DNA of 64,000 nucleotides, taken from positions 2,728,001 through 2,792,000 of the forward strand of contig NZ_CP058334.1 in assembly GCF_013391085.1 (NCBI RefSeq). The letters run 5' to 3'. Below the pieces are notes generated by a model. The model made no database searches. It had not been told where the DNA came from and saw nothing but the letters and a program-made list of their open reading frames with translations. This DNA is from Natronomonas halophila (lineage in GTDB: Archaea > Halobacteriota > Halobacteria > Halobacteriales > Haloarculaceae). This document shows, one piece after another, positions 53,914 to 62,256 of the stretch. A program made the position numbers and the translations under genes. Numbering within the stretch: position 1 is the stretch's first letter; every line of letters begins with the position of its first letter.

Positions 53914-53967
53914 CGCTAGGTCTCTGACTGGACCGGAGCCATTAATTGAAGAGACTTTCAACTGACT

Positions 53968-53980
53968 CTTGTGTCACAAG
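53968..53980. promoter_or_regulatory. Palindrome over the arsR start codon
   Basis: CTTGTG-T-CACAAG is a perfect palindrome covering the GTG start at 53971. A second, weaker inverted repeat (TTGAA and TTCAA, 53946-53961) precedes it. Either could be the ArsR operator, allowing self-repression. Confidence 0.45.
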
Positions 53981-54363
53981 CGACGGAACGCCTCGAACGG
54001 TACCTCGAAGACGAGCTTGGCGAGTGCCGAAGCGAGGACGTCGACCAAAGACTTGACGAACTCGGCAACTTGACGGCCGCTATCGAGGGCGGTCGAATCG
54101 ATCGGGAACTCGACGTCCTTTCGGCGCTCAGCAACGAGACGCGGTTTACGTTGCTTCGCGTGCTGGTCGCGGCCGGCGAGGAACTCTGCGTCTGCGAACT
54201 CAATGCGGTCGTCGACGTCAGCGAGAGCGGATTGAGCCACGCCATGTCCGACCTCGTCGACGCGGGCCTCGTCGACGGACGCAAGGACGGCCGCTGGAAG
54301 AAGTATCGCGCGACCAACCGGGCGGTCGCCATCGTCACGGTTCTGGACGGGAGCATCGAATGA
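53971..54363 (+). CDS. arsR: ArsR-family repressor
   Basis: This 130-residue winged-helix protein has the arsenite-sensing cysteine pair in EELCVCELNAVVDVSESGLS, at the start of the recognition helix as in ArsR. The N-terminal 45 residues form an extra acidic helix. It is expected to leave DNA when arsenite or antimonite binds. GTG is used as start. Its stop overlaps acr3 by four bases (ATGA). Confidence 0.88.
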   Translation: MSQATERLERYLEDELGECRSEDVDQRLDELGNLTAAIEGGRIDRELDVLSALSNETRFTLLRVLVAAGEELCVCELNAVVDVSESGLSHAMSDLVDAGLVDGRKDGRWKKYRATNRAVAIVTVLDGSIE

Positions 54364-55532
54364 CCGCGGCAGAAACCCATGACCACGGCCCGAACTGCGG
54401 CTGTGAGGCATGCGGCGACCCGCGGTCGATGGACCTCCTCGACAAGTATCTCACCGTCTGGATCTTCCTCGCGATGGGCGTCGGCGTCGTACTCGGCTTC
54501 GTCGCGCCCGGGGTAGTCGAGCCGATACAGGAGTACTACCTCGTCGAAATCGGCCTCGTGTTGATGATGTATCCGCCGCTAGCGAAGGTCGACTACGGCC
54601 GTCTCCCCAGAGTCTTCCGACAATGGCGCGTGCTCAGTCTGAGTCTGCTTCAGAACTGGCTCATCGGGCCGACGCTGATGTTCGGCCTCGCGGTGTTCTT
54701 CTTCAGCGGGCTGGTACCCGGCCTGCCCGCCCGCCCGGAGTATTTCCTCGGCTTGGTGTTCATCGGGATGGCCCGGTGTATCGCGATGGTGCTCGTCTGG
54801 AACGACCTCGCCGACGGCTCCAGCGAGTACGCCGCCGGGTTGGTCGCGTTCAACAGCGTCTTCCAGATACTCACCTACGGCGTCTACGTCTGGTTTTTCG
54901 CCCTGTTCCTGCCGCCGCTTCTGGGGATGGACGCGCTCGTCGCCAGCATCGAAACCTTCGACATCTCCGTCGGGCAGGTCTTCCGTGCTATCGCCGTCTT
55001 TCTCGGCCTCCCGTTCCTGGCGGGTATCCTCACGCGCACGGGTGGCGTCCGACTTAAAGGCGAAGACTGGTACGACGACTCGTTCATCCCGACTATCAGC
55101 CCGCTGACGCTCGTCGCCCTCCTGTTTACCGTCGTCGTGATGTTCGCAACGCAGGGTGACACCATCGTCGAGGCACCGACCGACGTGTTGCTCATCGCGG
55201 TGCCGTTGACTATCTACTTCGTCGTCATGTTCCTCGTGAGTTTCGCGATGGGTCACGGCATCGGCGCCGACTACTCCACGACGACGGCCATCGGTTTTAC
55301 CGCCGCCTCGAACAACTTCGAACTCGCTATCGCCGTCGCCGTCGCCGTCTTCGGCGTCGGCTCCGGCGTCGCCTTCGCCACCGTCGTCGGCCCGCTCATC
55401 GAGGTGCCGGTGTTGCTCTCGCTGGTCTACGTCGCTACCTGGTTCCAGCAGCGGTTCGACTGGGTCGGCCACGACACCGGCAGTCTCGATAGTGCGGATA
55501 CACCCGCAAACCCACCCACTGAGGACGATTGA
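54360..55532 (+). CDS. acr3: Arsenite efflux pump Acr3 with Cys/His-rich N-terminus
   Basis: Acr3 exports arsenite. The 390-residue protein has about ten membrane segments and the catalytic Cys in FIGMARCIAMVLVWNDLADG (near 139), which is diagnostic. A short N-terminal extension HDHGPNCGCEACGDP carries three Cys and two His, which could bind arsenite or metal before the channel. It is coupled to arsR; arsC starts one base after its stop. Confidence 0.93.
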   Translation: MTAAETHDHGPNCGCEACGDPRSMDLLDKYLTVWIFLAMGVGVVLGFVAPGVVEPIQEYYLVEIGLVLMMYPPLAKVDYGRLPRVFRQWRVLSLSLLQNWLIGPTLMFGLAVFFFSGLVPGLPARPEYFLGLVFIGMARCIAMVLVWNDLADGSSEYAAGLVAFNSVFQILTYGVYVWFFALFLPPLLGMDALVASIETFDISVGQVFRAIAVFLGLPFLAGILTRTGGVRLKGEDWYDDSFIPTISPLTLVALLFTVVVMFATQGDTIVEAPTDVLLIAVPLTIYFVVMFLVSFAMGHGIGADYSTTTAIGFTAASNNFELAIAVAVAVFGVGSGVAFATVVGPLIEVPVLLSLVYVATWFQQRFDWVGHDTGSLDSADTPANPPTEDD

Positions 55533-55533
55533 C

Positions 55534-55956
55534 ATGACCGACAACTCGATTCGACTCGGCTTTGTCTGCGTCCAGAACGCCGGCCGCAGTCAGATGGCAA
55601 CGGCCTTCGCCGAACGCGAACGCGACGAGCGTGGCCTCAAAGGTACCGTCGACATCGTCACCGGCGGCACCGACCCCGCCGACGAGGTCCACGACATCGT
55701 CGTCCGACTCATGGACGAGGAAGGAATCGACCTCTCCGAGCGAAGCCCCCGCGAGGTGTCGACCGAGGAACTGAACGCCTGTGACGTCGTCGCAACGATG
55801 GGCTGTTCGACGCTGGAACTCGACGCCGACACCGATGTTCGGGACTGGGCCCTCCGTGACCCCGACGGCGCCGACGAGGAAACCGCTCGCGAGGTTCGTG
55901 AAGAGGTCCGCGAAAACGTTCGGGCACTTTTCGACGAAATCGAAGCGGAGCAGTAG
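55534..55956 (+). CDS. arsC: Arsenate reductase-like low-molecular-weight phosphatase
   Basis: This 140-residue protein has the P-loop FVCVQNAGRSQMA (C-x5-R, nucleophile near residue 11). Further Cys occur in NACDVVATMGCS (near 81 and 90), placed as in thioredoxin-type ArsC. It reduces arsenate to arsenite for Acr3 export; tyrosine phosphatase activity is the alternative. It completes an arsR-acr3-arsC operon. Confidence 0.9.
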   Translation: MTDNSIRLGFVCVQNAGRSQMATAFAERERDERGLKGTVDIVTGGTDPADEVHDIVVRLMDEEGIDLSERSPREVSTEELNACDVVATMGCSTLELDADTDVRDWALRDPDGADEETAREVREEVRENVRALFDEIEAEQ

Positions 55957-55967
55957 CCGCTCGCTGT

Positions 55968-57461
55968 TCAGTCTTCGACCGGGTTCTCGCTGTCCTCGCC
56001 GAGTGCGAGCACCTCCACCCTGTCCGGAAGCATCGCCAGCGCGCTCTCGGGCCACCGCCAGTGGGCGACGGCGAACTCCGTATCGGGGTTGGATTCGACC
56101 AGCCGGCGGACGCCCTCTGCGGCGGCCTCGTAGGCCTCGCGGTCGAGGCGCTCGGGGAACTCCGCCGAAACCGGGTAGCTCTCCGAAAGCGCCGAGGGAA
56201 ACGGCCCGAACGGTGGCTGGAGGCGCCACGTTTCGTCGAAGCGGCGGTTGTCGCCGCCCTCCGACAGCAGGACGCGGTCGGCATCGACGGAGAGCCGTTC
56301 GATGCGGTCGTGATGGCGAGTGACCTCCGGACGGCGTGCGGACTGCGGCGAGAGATAGAAGAACGACCCCTTCGAGACGGGGTCCTGCCGCTCCAGTTGG
56401 TCGGCGCCGTCGAGCAGGGCCTTGTAGCCGTCGGCCATCGCGGGGTGGCTCCGGGCGCGCCGTTCGACCAGTTCCATGAGTTCGCCGTCGCGAATCGCCT
56501 GTTTGACCGTCCGGAGTTCCTGATAGCTGACGTGGAGATTGTGCCGGGCCAGCAGTTCCTCCCGCTCGCGCTCGTCGGCCGCCCGGAGGTCATCGGGCGT
56601 GTGCTCGGCACAGACCGGACACGAGCAGGGGAGATAGTCGAGGTCATCGAGGTGTTCGGTACCCGAAATCGTGAGATACCGGTCGTCACGAGCGTAGAGG
56701 GCGTAGGCCGCCGAATCGAAGAGGTCACAGCCGGCGGCGACCGCGAGCGCGAACATCATGGGATGGCCGGCGCCGAAGAGGTGGACCGGCGCGTCGGCGC
56801 CGAGGCCGCGCTTGGCTGCGAGTACGACGTCGACCATATCTGCGTATCGGTAGCTGTTCATCATCGGAACGACGGCGCCGACCGGGAACACGTCGAGGCT
56901 CGTTCCGTAGGCGTGTTCGGCGGCCTCCGTCCGGAGGTCGGCGTAGGTCGACCCCTGAACGGGCGCGTTGACGAGCATCTCGCCAACGTCGACGTCTTCG
57001 GCGGCTTCGATCCGTTCCTTGGTGGTCGCGAGTTCGTCTTCGGCCTGCTCGCGGCCGGCGTCCGGCGGGGTCGGGATATCCACGGGCGTGCCGATGTCCG
57101 AGCCGATTTCGGCCTGGAAGCGCAGGATTTCCTCGTTTGTGACCGAGATTTCGCCGTACTCGGAGAGCTGGAAGGACCCCGAATCGGTCATGATAGCGCC
57201 AGAGAAATCCAGCAGTTCGTGCAGCCCCTCGTCGAGGGCCTGTTCGCGGTACTCCTCGGAGGTATAGAAGATGTAGCCGTTGGTGATGAGGATATCAGCG
57301 CCGAAGTCGGATTCGAGGGTCGCGGGTTCTATCGTTCGGATGTGGGGGTTGATAACCGGCAAGAGCGCAGGCGTCTCGACGGTGACGCCGGCGCGTGGGA
57401 CGTCGAGTTCGCCGATACGACCGGCGCCGTCGACGTCCCGTAACTCGAAGATTTCTCGCAT
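55968..57461 (-). CDS. tgtA: tRNA-guanine(15) transglycosylase (archaeosine TGT)
   Basis: This enzyme swaps guanine-15 of tRNA for preQ0, the first tRNA step to archaeosine. The 497-residue protein shows [13 protein letters not shown] with the catalytic Asp93, [10 protein letters not shown] and the zinc site starting CSCPVC near 286. The C-terminal third lacks the full set of PUA domains known from longer archaeal TGTs; the PUA is on ArcS here. The ATG at 57461 is used. Confidence 0.94.
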   Translation of the reverse strand: MREIFELRDVDGAGRIGELDVPRAGVTVETPALLPVINPHIRTIEPATLESDFGADILITNGYIFYTSEEYREQALDEGLHELLDFSGAIMTDSGSFQLSEYGEISVTNEEILRFQAEIGSDIGTPVDIPTPPDAGREQAEDELATTKERIEAAEDVDVGEMLVNAPVQGSTYADLRTEAAEHAYGTSLDVFPVGAVVPMMNSYRYADMVDVVLAAKRGLGADAPVHLFGAGHPMMFALAVAAGCDLFDSAAYALYARDDRYLTISGTEHLDDLDYLPCSCPVCAEHTPDDLRAADEREREELLARHNLHVSYQELRTVKQAIRDGELMELVERRARSHPAMADGYKALLDGADQLERQDPVSKGSFFYLSPQSARRPEVTRHHDRIERLSVDADRVLLSEGGDNRRFDETWRLQPPFGPFPSALSESYPVSAEFPERLDREAYEAAAEGVRRLVESNPDTEFAVAHWRWPESALAMLPDRVEVLALGEDSENPVED

Positions 57462-57557
57462 TACCAGTCGTTTCAGGCCGACGGCGGTAAGGATTACGTC
57501 ACGAGCGCGGTTGTCGCCGTCGACACCCCTAAGAGGGACGCAAACCGACCCACGACT

Positions 57558-57845
57558 ATGGAATGGCGCCTGTTCGCCAACCTCGCGGAGACCGTCGGCA
57601 CGAAACACGTCGAGGTTCCCGCTGAGCCCGGCGACACGTTCGGCGAGGCCTTCGAGCAACTGCTCGAGGCCCACCCCGAACTCGAAGACGAGGTGTTGGA
57701 CGACGACGGAGAGCTTCGGGACCACATCCGCGTTCTCCGGAACGACCACAACCCCTTCGTGAAGGACGACGGCTACGACACCGTCCTCGAAGACGGCGAC
57801 GAACTCGCGCTGTTTCCGCCGGTCAGCGGCGGGTCAAGGAAATAG
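57558..57845 (+). CDS. samp1: Ubiquitin-like small archaeal modifier protein SAMP1 with extended C-terminus
   Basis: This 95-residue beta-grasp protein starts [15 protein letters not shown] and closely follows SAMP1 of Haloferax: [25 protein letters not shown] and [10 protein letters not shown]. In known SAMP1 the diglycine is the end; here SRK follows. To be activated by the E1 enzyme UbaA it would first need trimming. Inserting one C could have changed a TAA directly after Gly-Gly into TCA, giving this tail. Confidence 0.85.
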   Translation: MEWRLFANLAETVGTKHVEVPAEPGDTFGEAFEQLLEAHPELEDEVLDDDGELRDHIRVLRNDHNPFVKDDGYDTVLEDGDELALFPPVSGGSRK

Positions 57846-57850
57846 CGTTT

Positions 57851-57863
57851 TTAGGCCACCTAA
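57851..57863. promoter_or_regulatory. DtxR-like box after samp1
   Basis: TTAGG-CCA-CCTAA is an inverted repeat in the context TTTTTAGGCCACCTAAC. It shares TTTTAGGCCA with the palindrome at 15161-15180. It lies five bases after the samp1 stop and in front of the gene-free region. Confidence 0.4.
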
Positions 57864-58386
57864 CGAACGACGACGCCGAGGTCTGTCCCGACCTGCAGTC
57901 CGGCCGTTACCGGTTCGCGTACTTCGGGGGCATCGGCGAGGGGCCGTGGCTGTCTCATTCGACCTGACCGTGTAGCCACTCCGGAATCCGATAGAAACAA
58001 CAGCGGGCGCCGCGATTTGGACCTGGACGGGAGATGTTTTCCACGGCCCGTACGGCTGTTGCCGGTCTCCCGGGTTCGCAAACCTCGTTTACACGAGGTC
58101 CGTTACTTGGCCTTCACGCCCGTCCGCCATGGCGGAGGGGTTTCGGGCCGCTGCGGTTCTCCTTCGAGGCGTTCACCTTGTTCCCCTTTTACGGGGGCTT
58201 TGGTTTTACCTCTAACCTCCTCCAACCCGGTCGGTAACCGGACCGGAGCAGGTCGTCCTGTAAGCCCTCGCGTCGCCTACTGGACATTGTCGTTTGTTAC
58301 CAAGGAACAAAAATCTTTCTGCGCGGCCAGCGGCGGCAATCGCCTCCCGGATGAAAACGTCTGGCTTCCACAGGGACGGCTCGGAG
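57864..58386. other. Gene-free, hairpin-rich region; possible structured RNA or decayed element
   Basis: I see no credible gene in 520 bases; open frames are short or poor in halophilic composition. Inverted repeats are frequent: 57946-57979 (6-bp stem), 58028-58072 (7-bp CGGGAGA/TCTCCCG), 58082-58099 (6-bp ACCTCG/CGAGGT), 58123-58136 (6-bp TCCGCC/GGCGGA) and 58183-58196 (4-bp). I looked for RNase P RNA and SRP RNA motifs and found none. A minus-strand frame from about 58289 is broken by several stops, so a decayed mobile-element gene is another option. Confidence 0.4.
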
Positions 58387-59292
58387 TCAGTACCGGGTCA
58401 GGTCTCGTTCGAGGACGAAGTCGGGGTCCTCGGAGAAATCGACGCGTGCGTAGGCCGCATCCGAGATATGCCGCGGGGTTTCCGGGACGAGCATTCGGGC
58501 CTTCTCGGCGCCCTGTTCGGCCGCATCGCGTGCGATGGCGTCCGCGAGCGATTCCAGCGTCTCGTGGTCGTCCCACGCGCCGACGCCGTACTCACACCAC
58601 GTCTCCTCGTCGCCGTCGTCGTTCTCGCGCTCGAAGGTCCGGAGTCGATAGGTCATGCCGCGGGCGCGCTCGTCGTCCGCGACGGCGAACGCTCGGTCGG
58701 CTTCGGCGAGGCGGGCTTTCGTGACTTCCGCGAGCGCCCACGATTCCTCCAAATCGAGTCCGAGGCCGCAGAGTTCGTGGTAGGCGTCGCTGCCGTGGAA
58801 GACGCTCCAGGCGACGGCGGGGTCCTCGACGACGTCGAGTTCGGGTTCGGCACCGGCGATGGCGTCCGGTTCGACCCAGCGGAACTCCGCGAGTGGCTCG
58901 AAACCCATCGCGCGGGACTGCCCGAGGCCGGCGTCGTTCCACGAAAACACCATGTTCCGACAGACGGTCGCACCCTTGTCGGCGGCCCACTCGTAGACAG
59001 CCTCGGTGAGCCTCGGGCTGATTTGCCGCCCGCGGTAATCGGGGTCGACGCGCATGCCCTGGGCCCACGCTTCGTGGGCCGACAGCATGGCGCCCTGACA
59101 GATGCCGACCGGCCGGCCGTCGATGGTGGCGACGAAGGTGCGCTGGTCCGGCCCGTCGGTTTCTATCCACTCGTCGAAGACCCGCGGGATGTAATCGCCG
59201 CCGAGTTCCGGCCACGTATCGCGCGTAAAGGAGACGACGGCCTCGCGGTCCTCGGCGCGAGCCTTCCGGGTTTCGACTGCCGCGTCGCTCAT
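58387..59292 (-). CDS. GNAT-family N-acetyltransferase, two-domain
   Basis: This 301-residue protein has an N-terminal GNAT domain (about 5-150: RKARAEDREAVVSFTRDTWP, GMRVDPDYRGRQISPRLTEA for CoA binding). The second half (about 150-300) looks like a degenerate GNAT repeat. The substrate is unknown. It lies directly after gatD on the same strand with a one-base gap, so the two are co-transcribed. Confidence 0.85.
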   Translation of the reverse strand: MSDAAVETRKARAEDREAVVSFTRDTWPELGGDYIPRVFDEWIETDGPDQRTFVATIDGRPVGICQGAMLSAHEAWAQGMRVDPDYRGRQISPRLTEAVYEWAADKGATVCRNMVFSWNDAGLGQSRAMGFEPLAEFRWVEPDAIAGAEPELDVVEDPAVAWSVFHGSDAYHELCGLGLDLEESWALAEVTKARLAEADRAFAVADDERARGMTYRLRTFERENDDGDEETWCEYGVGAWDDHETLESLADAIARDAAEQGAEKARMLVPETPRHISDAAYARVDFSEDPDFVLERDLTRY

Positions 59293-59293
59293 C

Positions 59294-60553
59294 TCACGTC
59301 CACGGAACGGAGCGTTCCTGGAGTTCGCCGGCGACCGACCGACGCATCGTCTCCTCAACCGATTCGACGTTCGCCAGCGCCCACATCAGTTTGACGTAGG
59401 CCGTCTCCGGCAGGGTGTCCCCGGCTTCGACGACGCCGGCGTCTAGCAGGTCCCGGCCGGTGTCGTAGACGCGGTCACAGACGCGGCCCTCCAGACACTG
59501 GCTGGTCATGACGACCGTCGTACCGTTCTCGATGAGTTCCTCGATGCGGGGTATCCATTCGGTCGTGACGTGGCCGAGGCCGGTCCCCTCGATGACGAGG
59601 CCGGATGCGTCCTCGGCGACGTCGAGGAACTCGACGGGCGCGCCGGGGACGAACTTGATGTGCTGGACGTCCCGGTCGAGGTCCGCCGCGAGATGCAGGT
59701 CGTTCGCGTCGCGGGCGGCGGGGTCGCGGTTGAACGATACCTCGCCGGCCTCGCCGTCGCCGTCCTTCCATTCGACCTCGCCGAGCGGTTCGGCGCCGAC
59801 CGTCTCGAAGGCATCTCGGCGGGAGGTGTGGTTCTTCCGGACGCGCGTGCCCCGATGGAGGGCACAGTAATCGTCGGATTCGTCGGCGTGCATACAGACC
59901 ACCGTCTCGGAGTGGTCGGCCTTGGCGGCCTCGACCGCACAGACGGCGTTCATCACGTTGTCCGAGGACGGCCGGTCCGCCGAGCGCTGACTCCCCGTGA
60001 AGACCACGGGGACGGGCGTATCCAGCATGAAGGACAGCGCGGAGGCGGTGTGCTGCATCGTGTCGGTCCCGTGCATCACGACGACGCCGTCGGCGCCCTG
60101 CTCGATTTCCTCGTGGACGGCCTCGGCGAGGTCGACCCACACGTCCGGCGTCATGTTCTCCGAGAGGATGTTCGCGACGACACGACCCCGGTAGTTCGCG
60201 CGACCGGCCAGTTCGGGGACGGCCCGGAGGACGTCCTCGGCGTCGAACTGCGCCGTCACGGCGCCCGTCCGGTAGTCGACCGTCGAGGCGATGGTCCCGC
60301 CGGTCGAGATGAGCGAAATCGTCGGCAGGTCGTCCTCGAAGGTGATTTCGGAGGTGCCGCCGGTGTCCTGAGCCTCCTCGATGTCGTAGCTGTCCCGTTC
60401 CAGTACCTCGACGTCGGCCTCGTCGCGGTCGATGCCGACGTTGTAGCCGCCTTCCAGTTTGACGACCAGGTTCTCGGCCGTCGTCGAGGGCATCAACACG
60501 CCCTCGTAGGTGGCGGTGTCGCGTTCGACGCGCACGCGGTCCCCTGCGTTCAT
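59294..60553 (-). CDS. gatD: Glu-tRNA(Gln) amidotransferase subunit D
   Basis: GatD is the archaeal asparaginase-like ammonia donor of GatDE, which turns Glu-tRNA(Gln) into Gln-tRNA(Gln). The 419-residue protein has an N-terminal strand-rich part (about 1-70), then ISLISTGGTIASTVD and VVVMHGTDTMQHTA with the catalytic Thr and Asp, and NHTSRRDAF. The N-terminal part separates it from plain asparaginase. gatE is not in the window. Confidence 0.93.
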   Translation of the reverse strand: MNAGDRVRVERDTATYEGVLMPSTTAENLVVKLEGGYNVGIDRDEADVEVLERDSYDIEEAQDTGGTSEITFEDDLPTISLISTGGTIASTVDYRTGAVTAQFDAEDVLRAVPELAGRANYRGRVVANILSENMTPDVWVDLAEAVHEEIEQGADGVVVMHGTDTMQHTASALSFMLDTPVPVVFTGSQRSADRPSSDNVMNAVCAVEAAKADHSETVVCMHADESDDYCALHRGTRVRKNHTSRRDAFETVGAEPLGEVEWKDGDGEAGEVSFNRDPAARDANDLHLAADLDRDVQHIKFVPGAPVEFLDVAEDASGLVIEGTGLGHVTTEWIPRIEELIENGTTVVMTSQCLEGRVCDRVYDTGRDLLDAGVVEAGDTLPETAYVKLMWALANVESVEETMRRSVAGELQERSVPWT

Positions 60554-60678
60554 ACAGTCGGCTACCACACCAGTACCCTTCAAACCCACTTTTCCCCGCG
60601 GGCGCAGTCTTCGGACGCGGTCGCTACGCGCCGGTATCGAAACGGACGATGGCTAACACGCCTCACTCCCGAGCGGCG

Positions 60679-60945
60679 TTATGCCTCGATGGCGAAATCC
60701 TCGACCGACCGACCCTTTCGGGCGACCTGTTCGCTGATGAGGAGCTTCTCCTGACGGTCAAGTTTCGACCATTCCAGGGACTCGGGCGGTGACTCCTCGA
60801 AGGTCCGGAACTGTTCGAAGACTGTTTCGTTGACCAGCCGTTCGAACGAGTCACAGACGGGGCAGTGCTTCGAGAGGTGCGAGGTGTCGAAGGGCCGGGA
60901 GACGGTGTGTTCGGTGCAGTTGAGGCACCGATACGTGCGGTTCAC
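60679..60945 (-). CDS. Small zinc-finger protein
   Basis: This 88-residue protein has CLNC and CPVC pairs (about 7 and 31), forming a likely zinc knuckle with His between, then a helical tail (DRQEKLLISEQVARKGRSVE). The GTG at 60945 is chosen because a TATA-like AGATATACAC lies about 27 bases upstream. The family is known to me only as conserved in haloarchaea. Confidence 0.65.
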   Translation of the reverse strand: MNRTYRCLNCTEHTVSRPFDTSHLSKHCPVCDSFERLVNETVFEQFRTFEESPPESLEWSKLDRQEKLLISEQVARKGRSVEDFAIEA

Positions 60946-61033
60946 GTTTCCAGTAGGGGCCTGCGGCGTGTATATCTGTCCGCTCCGACAAATCGTGGGA
61001 AAGACCGATAGCCGTGGCGTCCCACGTTCACGT

Positions 61034-61531
61034 ATGAGCCGCGACCGGACCCGGACCGACGAGCGCTCCGGTGGCGACGTCACCGCCGACCTCGATGTCG
61101 GTCTCGACGAGGAAAGCGACGCCGGTCAGTCGTCCGAAACTCGGTCGTCCGGTATCCGTGGTCGTGTCGGTTCACGGGCAACATCGGTCTTCTCTCCGCG
61201 GATGTTCGTCGCCGCGTTCCTGCTGTCGGTCTTCGGCGTCTTCGTCGCCAGCACGTTCGTTCCCGTTCCGGGAAGCGGCCTGCTCGGCGTGTTCCTCGCC
61301 ACCTTCGTGTTCGGCCTCGTCGTCTCCGAGCGTCGGTATGTGGAGGCGACCGCCGCGGGCGGCATCGCGATGGCTGGCAGCGCCGTCTTCGATGTGGCCG
61401 TCATCGCCTTTCTGGGCGGCTTCGGCCTGCCGCTGGCGCTGCTCGGCGGTGCGGCCGGTGCCGTGGTCGGCCTTGTCGGCAACTATTTCGGCCGGGATTT
61501 GCGCCACGGGCTGACGCGGGATATCGAGTGA
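61034..61531 (+). CDS. Predicted membrane protein with acidic N-terminus
   Basis: This 165-residue protein has an acidic, disordered N-terminal 50 residues, then four Gly-rich membrane segments (about 57-75, 80-98, 105-128 and 130-150). It somewhat resembles DUF456-type proteins, but I do not name a family. It converges on the two-wing regulator with one base between the stops. Confidence 0.65.
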   Translation: MSRDRTRTDERSGGDVTADLDVGLDEESDAGQSSETRSSGIRGRVGSRATSVFSPRMFVAAFLLSVFGVFVASTFVPVPGSGLLGVFLATFVFGLVVSERRYVEATAAGGIAMAGSAVFDVAVIAFLGGFGLPLALLGGAAGAVVGLVGNYFGRDLRHGLTRDIE

Positions 61532-61532
61532 G

Positions 61533-62204
61533 TCAGGCCAACTGCCAGCGGTCGCCGTCCTGTTCGACGACGCCGTGGGCGGCCAGTCCCTCCAGCGCGT
61601 CGGCGACGACGTCCGGTGGGGCCTCGACGCGACGGCTCAGTTCCGTGGGCGTCGCCGGCCCCGTCGCGAGGCCGCGCAGGAGGTCGGCATAAAAGCGGCC
61701 GTCCAGCCCCTCGAAGTGGGCGCTGATCTGGTCGAGTGTCTCGGTGAGTCGTCCCTGAACCCACCGCTGGGCCATCGACAACTCGTTTTCGAGGCGTTCG
61801 AGACATTCGAGGTCGGCGGCCAGTTCCGTGAGGTCCTTGTCTGCGATGTCGGCCTCCGAGAGGTCCTCGGGGCGGTCGGTTTTCAGCGAGACGTAGCGCC
61901 ACGACGTGATATCGAGGTTCGAGGAGGCCGAGTACGCGCTTTTCGTGCCGAAATCGTAGGGGGAGACGTTGACTTCGAGCCGGAGGTTCCGAGCGATAGA
62001 GAAGTACTTCCGACGGCCGTCATCGACGGTCGATTCGACGAGACCGGCCTCTTCGAGCTTTCGCAGGTGGTCGATGACGGCTTTCGGACTGACCCCCAGG
62101 TACTCGCTGATCTCCGTCACGTAGCAGGGCTTCCGCGCGAGCAGCCGCAGGATGCGCCTACGGTTCTCGTTGCCCAGCAAATCCAAGAGGGCAGCCGAAT
62201 CCAT
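61533..62204 (-). CDS. ArsR-type winged-helix regulator with second wing
   Basis: This 223-residue protein has an N-terminal winged helix (LLDLLGNENRRRILRLLARK, with VTEISEYLGVSPKAVIDHL and GLVESTVDDGRRKYF). A middle region (about 75-150) is helical. The C-terminal 60 residues look like a second winged helix (TPTELSRRVEAPPDVVADAL, then VEQDGDRWQL). No metal-binding Cys is evident apart from single ones, so the ligand is unknown. Confidence 0.8.
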   Translation of the reverse strand: MDSAALLDLLGNENRRRILRLLARKPCYVTEISEYLGVSPKAVIDHLRKLEEAGLVESTVDDGRRKYFSIARNLRLEVNVSPYDFGTKSAYSASSNLDITSWRYVSLKTDRPEDLSEADIADKDLTELAADLECLERLENELSMAQRWVQGRLTETLDQISAHFEGLDGRFYADLLRGLATGPATPTELSRRVEAPPDVVADALEGLAAHGVVEQDGDRWQLA

Positions 62205-62256
62205 TAGCTACCTCTTCGGGTTGCGTACGAAAAAGCGTGACGCGAACTCGGCGAGA

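Noticed and set aside
57864-58386. RNase P RNA or SRP (7S) RNA in the gene-free region
   Set aside because: I looked on both strands for the conserved P4 and helix 8 motifs and did not find them.
58017-58724. 235-codon plus-strand frame from the gene-free region into the acetyltransferase gene
   Set aside because: It runs antisense into the GNAT gene, is Arg/Pro-rich and shows no domain.
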